From positions 53,914,555 to 53,978,554 of the forward strand of contig JBCNJP010000025.1 of assembly GCA_039602395.1 (NCBI GenBank): a stretch of DNA of 64,000 nt, written 5' to 3'. This stretch comes from Deinandra increscens subsp. villosa. Taxonomy: Eukaryota; Streptophyta; Magnoliopsida; Asterales; Asteraceae. This document shows, piece after piece, positions 43,844 to 56,037 of the stretch (its first letter is position 1; each line of letters opens with the position of its first letter). The notes beneath the pieces are model-generated. The model saw nothing but the letters and a program-made list of their open reading frames with translations. It did not search any database and had not been told where the DNA came from. The translations under genes were made by a program, and so were the position numbers.

Positions 43844-45565
43844 GTCGTGTGCAGTATCTCTTCAACATCATCAATTTTCTATCTTTAATCAAGCTCCCCC
43901 TTAAGTGTAGAATCCGTTTGTTCAATGAAATGAATCTTCAAACAAACTCCTCCTCAACTCGATCGTAGCTTAAATCTTGAATACTTGATGACGCATAGTG
44001 TATCTCTAGTCTTTTATCAACAGCTTCAGAAGACTTGAAGTCGTGATATCTTGCACATAACAACCTGCTCAAACATTTGAATAATCTTGGCGCAAAACGT
44101 CTCTTTGAGACTTCAAGATATGATTTTATAAAAAAATGATTTGTATCACGTGTTGGTCAGATCGAAAATAAAGCAGCAACAAAATCTTTTTGATTTTTCA
44201 AAGTTTATGCTAAAACACGCCGAAAATCTTTTTGTTCTTTTCTGAAATGAAATGAAATCACAATACAGAATCAAACACTATTTTTGGTATGAGAAAGATC
44301 ACTATATGAGATCATATTGGACATAACGCACTGAACTGCACTTCAATTTCAATTAATCGAAGCACATAAGTCATGCTGATTGCTGGTATAATTTGTCCAA
44401 CTTAAACTCAGACAGAATCATACTCATAACATTTGGATATGTTAAAGTATTGATTATATTTGCTTTGACCAGTGTATCCCACATTATCAGACATAATCAG
44501 ACATTTTCAGTTTTTCTTTCTTTTTCCTTTTGTGTGACAGCACTTGTGATTTTTCACAATGCATAATATTTTCATGATATTGTCAACTGTGTTCCATGCA
44601 AAAAGAAATAAGAACGTTAAATCATCTACATTAAGGTCGATCTTTCGATACGCAGATAAGGCCTCGGATTTAACAAAATAAGAAAAATAAAACAAGTTGA
44701 AATTGTATAACCCAACAACAATCAGGTTGGTACTCCCGTACACGCAGAGAAAGTCCGATGAGTTATACGAAACACCAAAGAAAATAAAGCAGAACGTCAA
44801 ACGAACAACGATCAGGTCGATCTTTCGATACGCAGAGAAAGTACGATCGTTTGACAAAATAAAGAAAATTAAACAAGTTTAAATCTTTGCAAAAAGAACA
44901 CATGTATACACAGTGACTTTTCATTTTGAATTTCACACTTATTTTTCTTTTTGTGTCATAAAATATGCATCAAGATGTTATCCATATGGTCAAGCATTAG
45001 TATTTAGTGTATATCACATCTGAATACTTTCTGATTTGCCGAGCCTACCAAGCATATCAAACAATGATCTTGTGGCCCTTTCATCTACTCTATCCATGAG
45101 TCAGATACGTAAGCCAATGTACCATCATTTCCCAATGATCAATTTCTCACAATTTTTTAATTTTTGCATGTATTCACTTTCCTTTATTATATATTTGGCA
45201 TATATTCACCCATAACATGCATTTTCTCAATTACTCCCCCTTATATATTTGGCATATATTCACCCACAACATGCATTTTCTCAATTACTCCCCCTTACTT
45301 ACAATTCTCCCCCTTAAAATGAAAACTCTATTTTTGGATTTTCATTTTACACAAAAACCAGACTCTATTTTTGACTTTTTGAGAAAAACTTATAAACAAA
45401 GAAAAGTGATCAATCAACACGGATATGGTGCAGTTTTAGAATTCAGAAAATTCGCAGATTTAGAAAATTTATCATGAAATTTAAATTAAGCAAAATACTC
45501 CTCCATCAACAACTTTGCAATCATCGATAGGTCTTCTAGAAGTACCTGCACACTGGTCAAACTAA
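43844..45565 (-). other. Copy F 3' noncoding region
   Basis: On the minus strand, after gag, there are three AAGGGGGAG tracts (near 45235, 45290, 45313) and a duplicated TTGGCATATATTCACCC-type segment (45185-45270). The anchor (complement of CCGAGCCTACCAAGCATATC, 45039-45058) and the structured domain follow, then AT-rich sequence to the PPT. Confidence 0.7.
44616..44855 (-). other. Triple stem-loop domain (copy F, reference copy)
   Basis: There are three successive units. The outer stems, given as plus-strand coordinates, are 44796-44803 with 44848-44855 (GTCAAACG/CGTTTGAC), 44705-44711 with 44762-44768 (GTATAAC/GTTATAC), and 44616-44623 with 44667-44674 (GTTAAATC/GATTTAAC). Each encloses a variant of TCTGCGT, a short hairpin and CGACC. 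The inner hairpins are ATC-GAAA-GAT in units 1 and 3 and GTAC-GGGA-GTAC in unit 2. Confidence 0.75.
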
Positions 45566-48500
45566 TTAGTCCAAAAATGACCCGAAGCGAAGCGCTTTTG
45601 GTCGACCAGTATCCTTGTTTTGCTTAGAAACCACCTTAGGTTTCCATTGTTGTTGTTTTGGTAATTCAGTTTTTGATGAAACAATCACAGGTGACTGTGA
45701 TGATAAACCTACACTTTGAACCTTTGAAAACATTGGAACAAAACTTTGAACCTTTGAAAACATTGGAACAAAATGTTTTTGTTTATGAAAGAATGTAGGT
45801 TCAACGTCATCAAAAACTCTGCCTTGTTCATCAAAGAACTTTGTGTTGGCAGGTTTACCAAAACCTAGTTTCTTATGAAACCCTTGGGGTGAATCAGTAG
45901 GTAATGGACAATCATTTGCCATATTCCCTGGGCGGCGGCAAATATAATAGGTTCGTTTCGTTTTGTCCCATCTTTGATGTACCTGCGAAGAACACACATG
46001 AATATCTCGAACATGATCAGAATGAGAATCATATACCTGATGCCTGTGATCATGTACCCATTTTGATGTAGGACTTCGAGATTGAGAACTTTCAGAAGAA
46101 ATGTTAGCTTTCACAAATACCTCAGCAATCTTCCGAGAATCAACACAATGAAGTGGAAATTCTTTGTCAGAAAATAATTGATCCGCACCCTTGAGTTTGT
46201 AAAACCGCTCAGGTTGAACTCTGTCAGCTTGAAAAACTTTCTTCTTCACTTGTTTCATCCTTAATTTCTTCAAATTTTGAGATGATGATGCTGGAATCTT
46301 CTCAGCTTTATCTTTCATCCCGTGAAAACCCAATCCCACATGCTTGCCAGAAATCTTTTCCTCAGGTGTAAAATCTCCATTTTTCGCTAAACGAGAAAAT
46401 TCAGCTTTCACTTCAGTTACATTCTTTTGATCATAAAAGATCTTGTCATCAAACTCAGGTTGAGACTGAATCTTGTCACTTGAATTAGCCGACTTCTCAT
46501 TATCAGCAGAAGACGAACCAGATACAAATTTTGAAGGAGGAGAGACCTCAGATTTCTTGTCCTTCTTTTTCATATTCTTCCTGTTTTTCTTTTTCGTCAC
46601 ATTTTCTCATCCTCAACAGTAGATAATGAAACCTTTGAATAATCAAATTCGTCAACTTGTTCCTTCACTTCTTTGAAAGCTTCTTTGATATGAGCAGGGG
46701 GTGATGCAGTCTTATCAAACATTTTCTCAAAATTTGCATCAGTAGCTAAGAAGGTTGTGAAAACTTGAGAATTTGAAACATTGTAAAGCAATCGATTAGC
46801 ATCCAGAACTTGAGTTTTTAGATCAGAAATTTTCTGTTGAGCCTCAGCAAATTCTTTTTCTTTAGCAATCAATTGCTTTGCAACCTTGTGAGTTTCAAAT
46901 TTTTGCAGGCGAAGATTATCAAGGCCTTCAAATAATTCCTTCTTCAATTTATCTTCATTGCGCTTTTGAATCTCCAAATTTGCTGCTTGAACTTTATTGA
47001 CACGAACCAAATCTCGCTTCTCATCCAACAACTTTCCCATGTCAACTTGAAACGCTTCAATCTTAGCAGTTGATTCTTCAACATTCTTTGTAAGCAGATC
47101 AAGCTTAACTTTTGATTTATCAAACAAATTCGTGAAATCAGAAGCAGTATCCTCCGCTTCATCCTTCCATTTCTTGACTTCTTTCACCAACTCTTCCCTT
47201 TCTTCACAAATCTTAGCTTTTGCAATTTCAACATCCATTTTATCTTGTTTAGAAATTTCTAAAACTTCATTCAGCAATTTGATCTCTTTAAGCAAACATT
47301 CATTCTTCATTCCCAATTCCTTCTCATTTTCCTTAGAAATTCCCAACTCCGAACTAATCATTTTGAAATCAGCAATAACACTCTTGACTTCTTCAATCAA
47401 AAATTCTTTTTCTTTCATCAAGGCTTCAATCCTAGATTCAAATTTCTCATTTTCAGCAGCGTCATATGAACTCGAATTAGAATAATAATCATCTTGGTCA
47501 TGTGTGACAATTAATGCTGATGTATCATATCCAAAATGTTGACCCTAATCATAAACACCGTCATGTTGAGCCGTCAAGGCTGTTGTCTTGCTTGTGTTAC
47601 TAGTAGATGGTTGAGTAAAACCAGGCTTGGGTGATTGAGTAAACCCAGGCTTGCTTGCATGTGCCTGTTGACAGTCTTTAACAAAATGTCCAAGCTACGA
47701 ACATTTATAACATTTTAACTTTGACTTGTCAAAACCCAATTTATCACCAGAAAGATTTCTTCCATGTTTCTTGAAGAACCTCTTCGATCTTTGACATAAC
47801 ATAGCATATTGCCAAGATATATCCAATTCAGCTAGTTGATCATCATCAAGTGCATCAAGATCATCGCTGGTTAACTTTGCATCAGCAACATTCTTGATAA
47901 TCAAACCAAAAGATGATGAAATCAATGTAGAAATCATTTTAGCATAATCATCTGTTGATTCAGCAGAAAAAGCATTCTGAATTGAAAATTTTGGAATTGT
48001 AAAGCTACAACCCCGTGAAGACTTGTTATCAGATTATCAGAAATTCCAGTCAAGAAAGCTGTACTAGGTGCAGAACTCAGACTTGGTTTAGCTTTAGCAT
48101 TCATGCTTTCCGTATTCTCACCATGATACAATTCAGGATTTTGCAAAGTAGCAGTTGACTTCTTTGAATTTAACATTTCCATTTCTCGAGCATGAAGTTT
48201 TCTAGTAAGCTCGTGAAATCAGCATCAGATTTCTCAATCCCACTTTTCAGGTAAAGCTTCCATAATCTTTTCCTTCAAATCAGCATCAGATTTCTCAATA
48301 CCAAGTACCTTTAATTCACTAATTAGATGTGAAAACCGTGAAACGAGAGCAGTAATATTCCCATTTTCATAGTTTTGAAAATTATCAAATTCTTTGTTCA
48401 ACACTTTCTTCCGACTCTTCTTGTAATCATCATTACCCTCACATCTTGCTGAGAAAGCATCCCACAATTGCTTTGATTTCTTACAAGTGCTGAATTGATG

Positions 48501-48821
48501 TAATAGTTCAGTAGGTAAAGCCATAATAAGATAACCATAAACTTTCTTTTCAAGCTCATAACTTTTTCTTTCAGTAACATCAAAATCTTGAAGTTCCTTA
48601 TAATCTCCTTCTTCAGTTGGTCGTTCATACAACTTTCAAATCGGAATCCATAAATCAATATCATTTGTGCTGATGTATGCAGAAAATCGTTTCTTCCAAT
48701 TTTAATAATCTTCTAGTTTCAACAATTTGGGAACTTTCTGACTTGTTCCAATTTCATTATCAAAATTCAACATGGTTTGCATTGCACTTTGCATTGCAGC
48801 AAATGCATGAAATTCCGACAT
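45566..48821 (-). pseudogene. Copy F: Gag in several open pieces
   Basis: The start ATG is at 48821 (MSEFHAFAAMQSAMQTMLNF). The UBN2-like core (to 48234) carries CAA-to-TAA stops, then a short copied filler near 48217-48239. A first knuckle near 47690-47715 holds a stop. A repeated KPGFTQ motif follows. A 274-codon coiled-coil frame (47421-46597) and a 344-codon frame (46600-45566) overlap by 4 bases through a frameshift. The second frame contains SANSSDKIQSQPEFDDKIFY, FYKLKGADQLFSDKEFPLHC, a broken knuckle (YYICRRPGNMANDCP: Cys to Tyr, His to Asn), a tandem FVPMFSKVQ duplication, and the end WKPKVVSKQNKDTG, LRFGSFLD. No pol follows. It is the best preserved C-terminal half in the window. Confidence 0.8.
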
Positions 48822-49277
48822 CATTTAAAAACTTTTAGATTCTGCCAACCGAACTTGCTCTGAACCAATAACTGACCTCCGAACTCTGTCCGAACCTAAA
48901 ATCAAAGTCCGAACTCTGTCCGAACTTGCTCCGAAACAAGATCAACAGTCCGAACTCTTAAGTGACTCCGATCTAGCTCCGAACCTTGAAACACACCGAA
49001 CCTCGACCGAGACAACTCCGAACACGGACCGAACGTCTACCGAACTTGAAGTTCGGAGCAGTTACTCCGAACCTGAATAGATTACTCCGAACCTCGATTT
49101 CATTTTTCAAAAACGCGTGAAAATGAACTGATTTTGACGAAACTCGTTACTGTGGATCAGTAAAACCGATAGAAAGTGATTTTGGAACAGATTTGACACC
49201 AAACACTCGATAGAACTGATGAAAAACACAAATACAAACTCGAGAAATACTAAAAGCGCTTCAAAAATCCAAAGATA
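48822..49277 (-). other. Copy F leader with TTCGG array (part before CACTA)
   Basis: On the minus strand the motif GTTCGG or TTCGGA occurs at least fifteen times within 48860-49090. The leader continues at 54431-54478 beyond the CACTA, ending at the PBS. Confidence 0.7.
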
Positions 49278-52200
49278 CACTACTAGAAAAAGCACCTTCC
49301 TTGACGCGCGAACAATGACACTCGGTATTTTATGACGCGCAAAAACAAGCGTCATAAAAAAAACTGTCGCATTTGACAAATTTCTATGGGTAGATGACGC
49401 GCTTTTTCGCGCGTCATAAATATTGTGTCATCTGGGAAAAAAAATAAAAACGCGGAGGACTAAACTTCTTAGCGCGTCAAGCCTAAAAAAAATGTGTCGC
49501 GTTATGTTTTTTCCCGCCCAATTCCCCAAAACCCGCTGATCCCGCCCCTCTAAAATTTTTCCCCTAAATCACGCTCAATCTCCACAAATTTCTCATTCAC
49601 GCTGACTAAAACCCTAATCTTCACATCAGTGGAGATTCATCTCCATCTCCTCAAATTTCTCATTCACGCCGACTACAAACCCTAATCCTCACATCACCGG
49701 CTTCATCCTAACCCTAATTTCCCAACCTTCGTTTTCTCACAATTTTATTTCTCCCGTACCCGCTCAATCTTCGCTCTCCGTATTCTGCCCTAATTTTATT
49801 TCTCCCGTATGCCTCCCGGAGACGACCCACGAGCGACTACCAATCGGCTTGTTTAATCTCCACCACTGCCACCAGCTGCTATACGATTACAGCTCTGTGA
49901 CCTTTCGCTCGAGTTTCGACTGCCTTTCGGCAGCTCCCCAAAAGAAAGACGAGCTTCCATAAATTTGAAGGAATGTTCCGCAGATCTAAGGTTAGTCGAT
50001 TCATGAGCTGCTTTTGTTGATTTTCCATACCATCGCTGTGAGTCTGAATCTAACTTCAGGTTACATTTATTTAGTTGATTTTGATAAAATTCGGAAGGAG
50101 CTGTGCTACTGTTATTGTGAATGACCTTTTGGAATAAATTTGGTTAAATTCCATTCTCGAGTACATTTATAATCTGATTTTGAACATTTCAGTGATGTTA
50201 TATTGACATGAATTATGTGTTCTGAACAATTGTGTCTTGGTGGTGTCCTTAATTGCTTGAAGATTCATGAAATTGATGTTATGTTCAAAAGGGTGGCAAG
50301 AACAGTTCTATATATGCTATGGTTAATTGCAACTTATTTACTTTGTAACTTTTAGTACAATGAACTTTAGAGAAGAAAAAGTATGTAAATATAAAGCAAC
50401 AGTAAAGCTGCTCATTTAATGGTTTTGTGTTTGAACTGATTTAGAAAGTTTAAGTAACCGTAGATTGTTTCTATATCACCCAGTCGAATCGAGCATTAGT
50501 CACTAGAGAAGTTTAGGAAATCAAATTCTTGGTCTTCTATTCTTAGACTCCTTGTCTTTCTTCTTCGTGGTCATAAGTCCGTATATATTAATGTAATTAT
50601 TTTGACCTGTTTTAACCGAATCATTATTTTCCCCTCTGATGAAAAATCATGATCACTTGGTGATTGTCGTTATCTAACTATATGTAGTACATACCGTGTA
50701 AAGTGCATTATCTAACTCATATTATATCGACATGGTGATGAAATGGCACTGACATTTAACTTGGTCACAAATGGAAATTCACTAGCTGAAACCAAGAAGA
50801 GAAAAGAATAGTGACTAAGTTAGAAACAATTCCAAAGCTTAGGTGGTTAAATATGCAATTAACAAATTCTAACTCAATGGCTGAACTCTTTAGTTCACCA
50901 CAATACTGCTTAAGTAATGGTTTGTTTGATCATTCCACTTGGTTATGGAATTAGAGCTTATTTAGTTTCAAACTCCATATGTATGTTTGTGGGGATATAA
51001 ATCTTGAATGTCACTTTGCAGGATGAAAATCAGAGTAAGAAGAGCTCAAAAGCCTTGGTGAATTATATGCGGTTAGTGTTGCTTGCTTGTGGTGTAATTA
51101 TATTTTATATGGATATTACATAAAAAAGTTTCATCAATATATGTGATGTAATGCATAAATAATAAGTTCTTATTTGTGGTTTATTGCTCCATTTAAAATC
51201 TGTTTATGGTTTTGTTTTACCTGTTTTGTAATTATACCACAAGTTCATTCAAACAAATGTACTTTATCTTTATCGTTTTTATTGCAGGAATTGTTCGGTT
51301 GAAGCACATGGCAGAAGAGGTCGCTGCTCTTCACCAAATACAAGTCAAATATGCGAAAGAAATGGGTGTTGCTTAAGGTATTGTAGCATGATTTTGTATG
51401 CAGTTTATACATGTTTTTGCTAATATGCTTGGATCTTCACCAAATACAAGCCAAAGATCATTATAGATTAGGTGTTTTATATATATGTGCATATTGAGCT
51501 TTACAGTTGTTGTGTATAATTGGTGAATGTCCTTGACACGTATTATTGGTTTTTTCTATTGTTTTGTTGCTACTTCTTTTCATATTATATCGAGTTCTGT
51601 TTTTTTACCATTAAAAATTGCCGCCTACTAACTACTAACACCTCATCTAATGAAACAGGTACAAAGAAAACATTGCCACCAATAGACTCTCCGGCTCACA
51701 ACAGATGTGAACGAGGCTTGCGTCAACACCTTTTGAAGCAAATCATATCACAATTTACCAATTGCGCGCAGGGCTACTTGAAAAAGAAAACCACATCAGC
51801 TCATTGTAAGTATACCGTTTTAATATTTATAATTCTGAGACTATAAGAAAATAATATCATTGCTCCTCCCTCCATTTATAAAATCTATGTAACTAATAAA
51901 ATAGGGATTAGAGTTTGTTAGAGGACAACTGATATGATTTTCTTATGGAGGAGTAACTCATCATTTTCTCATGAAAATCTCTGTAAGTAATAAATGCAGA
52001 GAGGAGCAACTGATATGAGTTTCTGTCCTCCATAAGAAGGAAAAAAATTGTTCATTTGTTTAAAATGTAAAGTTTTGGAGACTTTGTTAGAAGGAAAAAA
52101 TGTTCAATTTGTTGGTTCAGGCCCCAAAAATGTTCAATTTGTTGGTTTGGAGATAAAAATGCTCTTTTTATCTTCCAAATTTTGTGTCTGTTTATTTCGA

Positions 52201-54430
52201 TTACGGCATGCTTCACAATTGCGAATTGCATAATATTTTTGCTACTTTGTATCTTTTGTGTCATCCGACATATGAAGATTAGCCAAAATTTACAAATGAA
52301 ATATCTCTTTAATGGGTTTTTGTTGCTATTCAAGCCATTTAAAATGGACAGAGTTAATAAGCATTGCTACTTTTTATCTTTGGACATAGTTACTCGAAGG
52401 CTTTAGTTTTGTTCAAAGGCTAATTGATGGCAACGACCATTTGCAATCATCAATGTTTAGCGAAAGGCAAGAGAGGGTAAAAAACTTTTTGATTGTAAAT
52501 TAGCAACCCATATCTAAAAACTTCTTGATTATATTTTTGTTCTATTATATACAATATCAGTTCTGATTTGATCTTTATATCCACTAAATTATTGTTTTGT
52601 AATTTAGGTTTGGAGCCAAAGTCTACCCTGAGTTTCTAAATTTTGAGGCAGATGTCAAATGTAGTAATGCTTCGTACGGTAGATGAATTATATTGGGCTT
52701 GCATGTACGACGATGTGTTTATTAGTTGCTTCGTTTTCAAGTTTGAAGAGGAAGATATCATGGAAAACTTATTATATTTAGTATGTATGTGCAGGTCTTA
52801 CTTTTGCATATTTGAAGTAAACAATTACCACTATAGCTACTAACAATGACTATGGTATACATTAACTACTGTTTTGGGCTATGGAAATGGGTTGAGGATT
52901 GTTACTATGGGCTATATATGGGACAGTGGACTGATGCAGGTACCCTCAGTTCCTACTGCCCTTCTACAAGTTCAGGGTGCTATTTTCATCTTCCATTACT
53001 TCATTAACAGAAATGGCTTACCTTCAGAGGTTAATATTTACTCATACTTTTATTCCAGCATTTTCTATGATAGAGTGCTAGCTATTCATTTACAAACACA
53101 AACACTTGACAGCTGAAAGATAGAAGCTTGATGCATGTTTCTTGATTTTTACTATCTACACATCACTGAATTTGCAGAAAATGATGCAGGCAACTTCAAC
53201 AACAGTGTTGCTGGGCAACAGGTTAGTGCCATTTTAATTAGGGCTTTCTTTTTCCTTCTAATTTGTATAATATCTATTCAGTTGTTGTTACGAGTGTATG
53301 ATTGTATTGCTGACATTTGATATGTGCTGGTGAATGACAGAGAAGCTCAAAGAGAAAGTGGAAGATTTTTTCGGTTGTTAATATGAGCTTTTTATCGAAT
53401 TCACTGGTTTGATCAGGTTTATTGGTTTCCTGTTACTGTTCTTGAGCTGAATTGTTTACTATATTACTAATGGAACAACTTTTTTACTTTATAATTATCA
53501 TGAAGTTTTAGAACTAGAAGGTCATAAACAAGTACTACTTGTAAACAACTGTGATTATCATGAATATAACCTCCTATGGTTTTTCACTTTAAACTCCTTT
53601 GAAGGCCATTTGGGCGTTTTTCACAAAGGCGTTGTGCATGATCTTTTTGCCTATTGCCTCAAATGATCAAAGAAAAACTCATTCCAAGATCCTTGACCTA
53701 CATTCATTAGTCCATATCAGTTTTTTCCTATTGGCACTAAATTTCTTTGGTTCATTTTTTTTTAAATTTGGACCTGTTTGACTAATTAAAAATAACATTG
53801 ATTTGCATCATTACAAAACTTACCAAAACGTCCATTTGGTAAATGACTATTTAGGTTGGTGCTTTTTGTTAAATTTCATTGTGCTTAACAGATTTTGGGT
53901 ATGAGAAGTTAAAGTTGGAAGGGCTGATGCTAAGAATGCTTGTGGAAGGGACATATATGTTGTAAGAATGCTAAGGAAAATGATAGTGTTAGATTTGTTA
54001 TTATAGGTTATTCGCCTACCGGATCCAATTGTAAGTTAATGTTAACTTTGCAATGTTTGCTCTATATATGAAATGTATAATTTTACTACAAGTTTATTTT
54101 ATTTTGTATTATGAGGTTAATTGTTATTAATGGGGAAATTAGTGATTTTACAAACAAATATTTTTTTTTATTTTTTTTTAAAAAACAATGACGCGCAAAA
54201 AAGCGTGTCATAAGAAGATTTATGACGGGGGCTTCCTTGACGCTTATTTTATGACACAAATTTATGACACTTTTTTGCGCGTCATCGTTCGCGCGTCAAG
54301 AACGGGATGACGCGCATTTTGCGCGTCAAGAAGATTCTTGACCCTACCTTCCTTGACGCTTTTTTGCGCGTCATCTGGGCCCTTTCTTGACGCGCAAAAA
54401 GCGTCAAGAAAGCCCTTTTTTGTAGTAGTG
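49278..54430. mobile_element. CACTA (En/Spm-type) DNA transposon, non-autonomous
   Basis: The left end is CACTACTAGAAAAAG. The right end is CTTTTTTGTAGTAGTG, whose complement starts CACTACTACAAAAAAG. The 3-bp target duplication is ATA on both sides. Subterminal TGACGCGC motifs are dense at 49300-49500 and 54188-54410, often as inverted pairs such as GACGCGC/GCGCGTC. No Tnp2-like transposase frame is seen in 5.15 kb. The interior looks like spliced host-type sequence. It inserted into the leader of copy F, so it is younger than F. Confidence 0.93.
51022..53221 (+). pseudogene. Exon-intron-like sequence inside the CACTA element
   Basis: Likely exons with flanking AG and GT are 51022-51071 (AGATGAAAATCAG region), 51288-51377 (contains EEVAALHQIQVKYAKEMGVA in one frame), 51659-51805 (TKKTLPPIDSPAHNRCERGL, then RQHLLKQIISQF) and 53178-53221 (AGNFNNSVAGQQ). 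Upstream, 49550-49990 resembles a 5' untranslated region rich in CTCAATC and CCCTAA. The exons do not give one long frame that I can defend, and I cannot name the source gene. Gene capture is the simplest explanation; a degenerate transposon gene is the alternative. Confidence 0.4.
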
Positions 54431-54478
54431 ATAGCAACCACAGATCAGTAGAGTGAACCAGAAAGCTCTGATACCACT

Positions 54479-54828
54479 TGAAAATGCGTGAGCATCGGAT
54501 CGTCTACTCGATCTAGCTAATCGGACATCGAAACGTAATTAACTGATTGTTTTATTGATCAAAACGAACAATTACAATCAGTGAAACACTTAGAACTGAC
54601 ACAGAGAAAACACTCTCAGAAACACACACTTAGCAGAAATCTCACACGCTTAGAACTAACTATTACAAAGACCAAACAACTACTTATACCCAGCTGGCAG
54701 ATCCATGTCCGAACCCCAGGTTCGGCCAGTCCGAACTCCATGTTCGGACCAAGTTCGGCCAAGTATGATTTGGCTTGAACTTGTACTCTGTTTGATACTT
54801 CACACGACGCACATATCAGGTATCAACA
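54479..54828 (-). repeat. Copy F 5' LTR
   Basis: This is the partner of 43483-43832. On the minus strand it ends GCATTTTCA, directly followed by the PBS AGTGGTATCAGAGC (54465-54478). Confidence 0.9.
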
Positions 54829-54833
54829 TAAAT

Positions 54834-55211
54834 TCCAGTGACTGAGAGGACTAGGTCTCCATCACCAACCACCCGAGCCGTAGACCTTTCCTCGTGCTCA
54901 CGAAAGCATAGGAAGAAGAAAACCAAAGGGGTCTCTAAGTAATTGATGAATCACTAGATTTGGATGAACAATCCCCATCCATAAGACAACCACAGAATGA
55001 GGGTGATATATCATCACTTAGGCCATATGAAGTATTTTTCCTAGGTACCCTCTTTGCAGGGGATGTACTGCTGGACTTGGTTCATTCACCGAACTCACAT
55101 TCAACTAAGAAGGTGACTTGCAGTAGTGATGAAGCAAGTCACGTGGAAAGGGGTGACACTACTCATGATGTCTCACTAGACCCTGAGCACAGTGCCAACA
55201 GGAATCCCGGG
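54834..55211 (+). pseudogene. MYPRFIQ repeat gene, downstream part between copies F and G
   Basis: It continues the sequence broken at 43482. One frame reads MDEQSPSIRQPQNEGDISSL then EVFFLGTLFAGDVLLDLVHS and TTHDVSLDPEHSANRNP, cut at 55211 by the copy G LTR. The other frames have several stops, and the frame relation to the 5' part is unclear. No function is assigned. Confidence 0.45.
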
Positions 55212-55539
55212 TGTTGATACATAGTCCTGATCGTCATGTGAAGTATCGAATACAAGACGAATCGCACAAGACTGCTGAGGTCCGAACTCCCAGCGAACCT
55301 AGAGTTCGGACAGCTCCGAATTTGTGGCCGAACTTGAGGTTCGGCCGATCGTGTTTCAACTTGTATAAATAGGTCGTCTTGTATAGAATTGTTAGGTTTT
55401 TGGGAGTCATATTTTCTCTGTGTACTTGGTGGTTACACTGTGGTTAATACAAGTAATTTGTATTTACTTTTTGTGTTTTACTTTTTTACATTGATTTCAT
55501 TACGACTAAGTAGAAGATCCACACGCTCAAGAAATTTCA
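55212..55539 (+). repeat. Copy G 5' LTR
   Basis: This is a 328-bp LTR with a TATA-like TATAAATAGG near 55364 and inverted TTCGG motifs (55280-55345). The last 100 bp match the LTR cut by the gap at 42204-42305 in reverse orientation. Confidence 0.88.
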
Positions 55540-56037
55540 AGTGGTATCAGAGCATTTGGTTTGCTCTAGTAATCGAAAATCAGTGTTTCTCGGAGTTTTG
55601 AGTTCAAATTCACTTTTTTGCGAAATTATCAATCATTTTTTAGTTCGTTTGATTGTTTCGAGTGCGCTTTTAATCAAAAATCCATTCCTGAGTTGTTTCT
55701 ATCAAGTTTTCTTGAATTCCAGTCAAAAACGTTGAAAATCGAGAAAATGACATCGAGTGAAATCTGTCTCGTCTGAGGTTTGGACAAGCTCGGCATAACC
55801 GCTCCGAACCCGTGGTTCGGACAACGTTCGGTCATTATCTTGGTTCGGTGAGAGTTCGGTGAGGGATCGGTTGACGTTCGGACAGAGTTCGGTGATTGTT
55901 CGGAGTAGTTTGGTTTTTGTTCTTCCGAAGGTCAGGTTCGGAGAGAGTTCGGTGTAGCCAAGTTCGAACTAGATTCGGTGACAGTTCGTAGGAAGTTCGG
56001 ACTAGGTTCGGAGTGAACAGTTTCTAGCTTTTCGAAA
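55540..56037 (+). other. Copy G PBS and leader with TTCGG array
   Basis: After the PBS, about twenty GTTCGG or TTCGGT/A motifs occupy 55780-56015. No gene is present. Confidence 0.7.

Larger units (their letters stand above)
43483..54828 (-). mobile_element. Copy F: gag-only LTR retrotransposon with nested CACTA
   Basis: The LTRs are 43483-43832 and 54479-54828, 350 bp each and differing at about ten positions by eye. The target duplication TAAAT is exact (43478-43482, 54829-54833). On the minus strand the PBS (AGTGGTATCAGAGC) directly follows the right LTR, and the PPT (GAGGGGGAGTT) is at 43833-43843. Without the 5.15-kb CACTA it is about 6.2 kb. It carries gag only. Confidence 0.92.
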
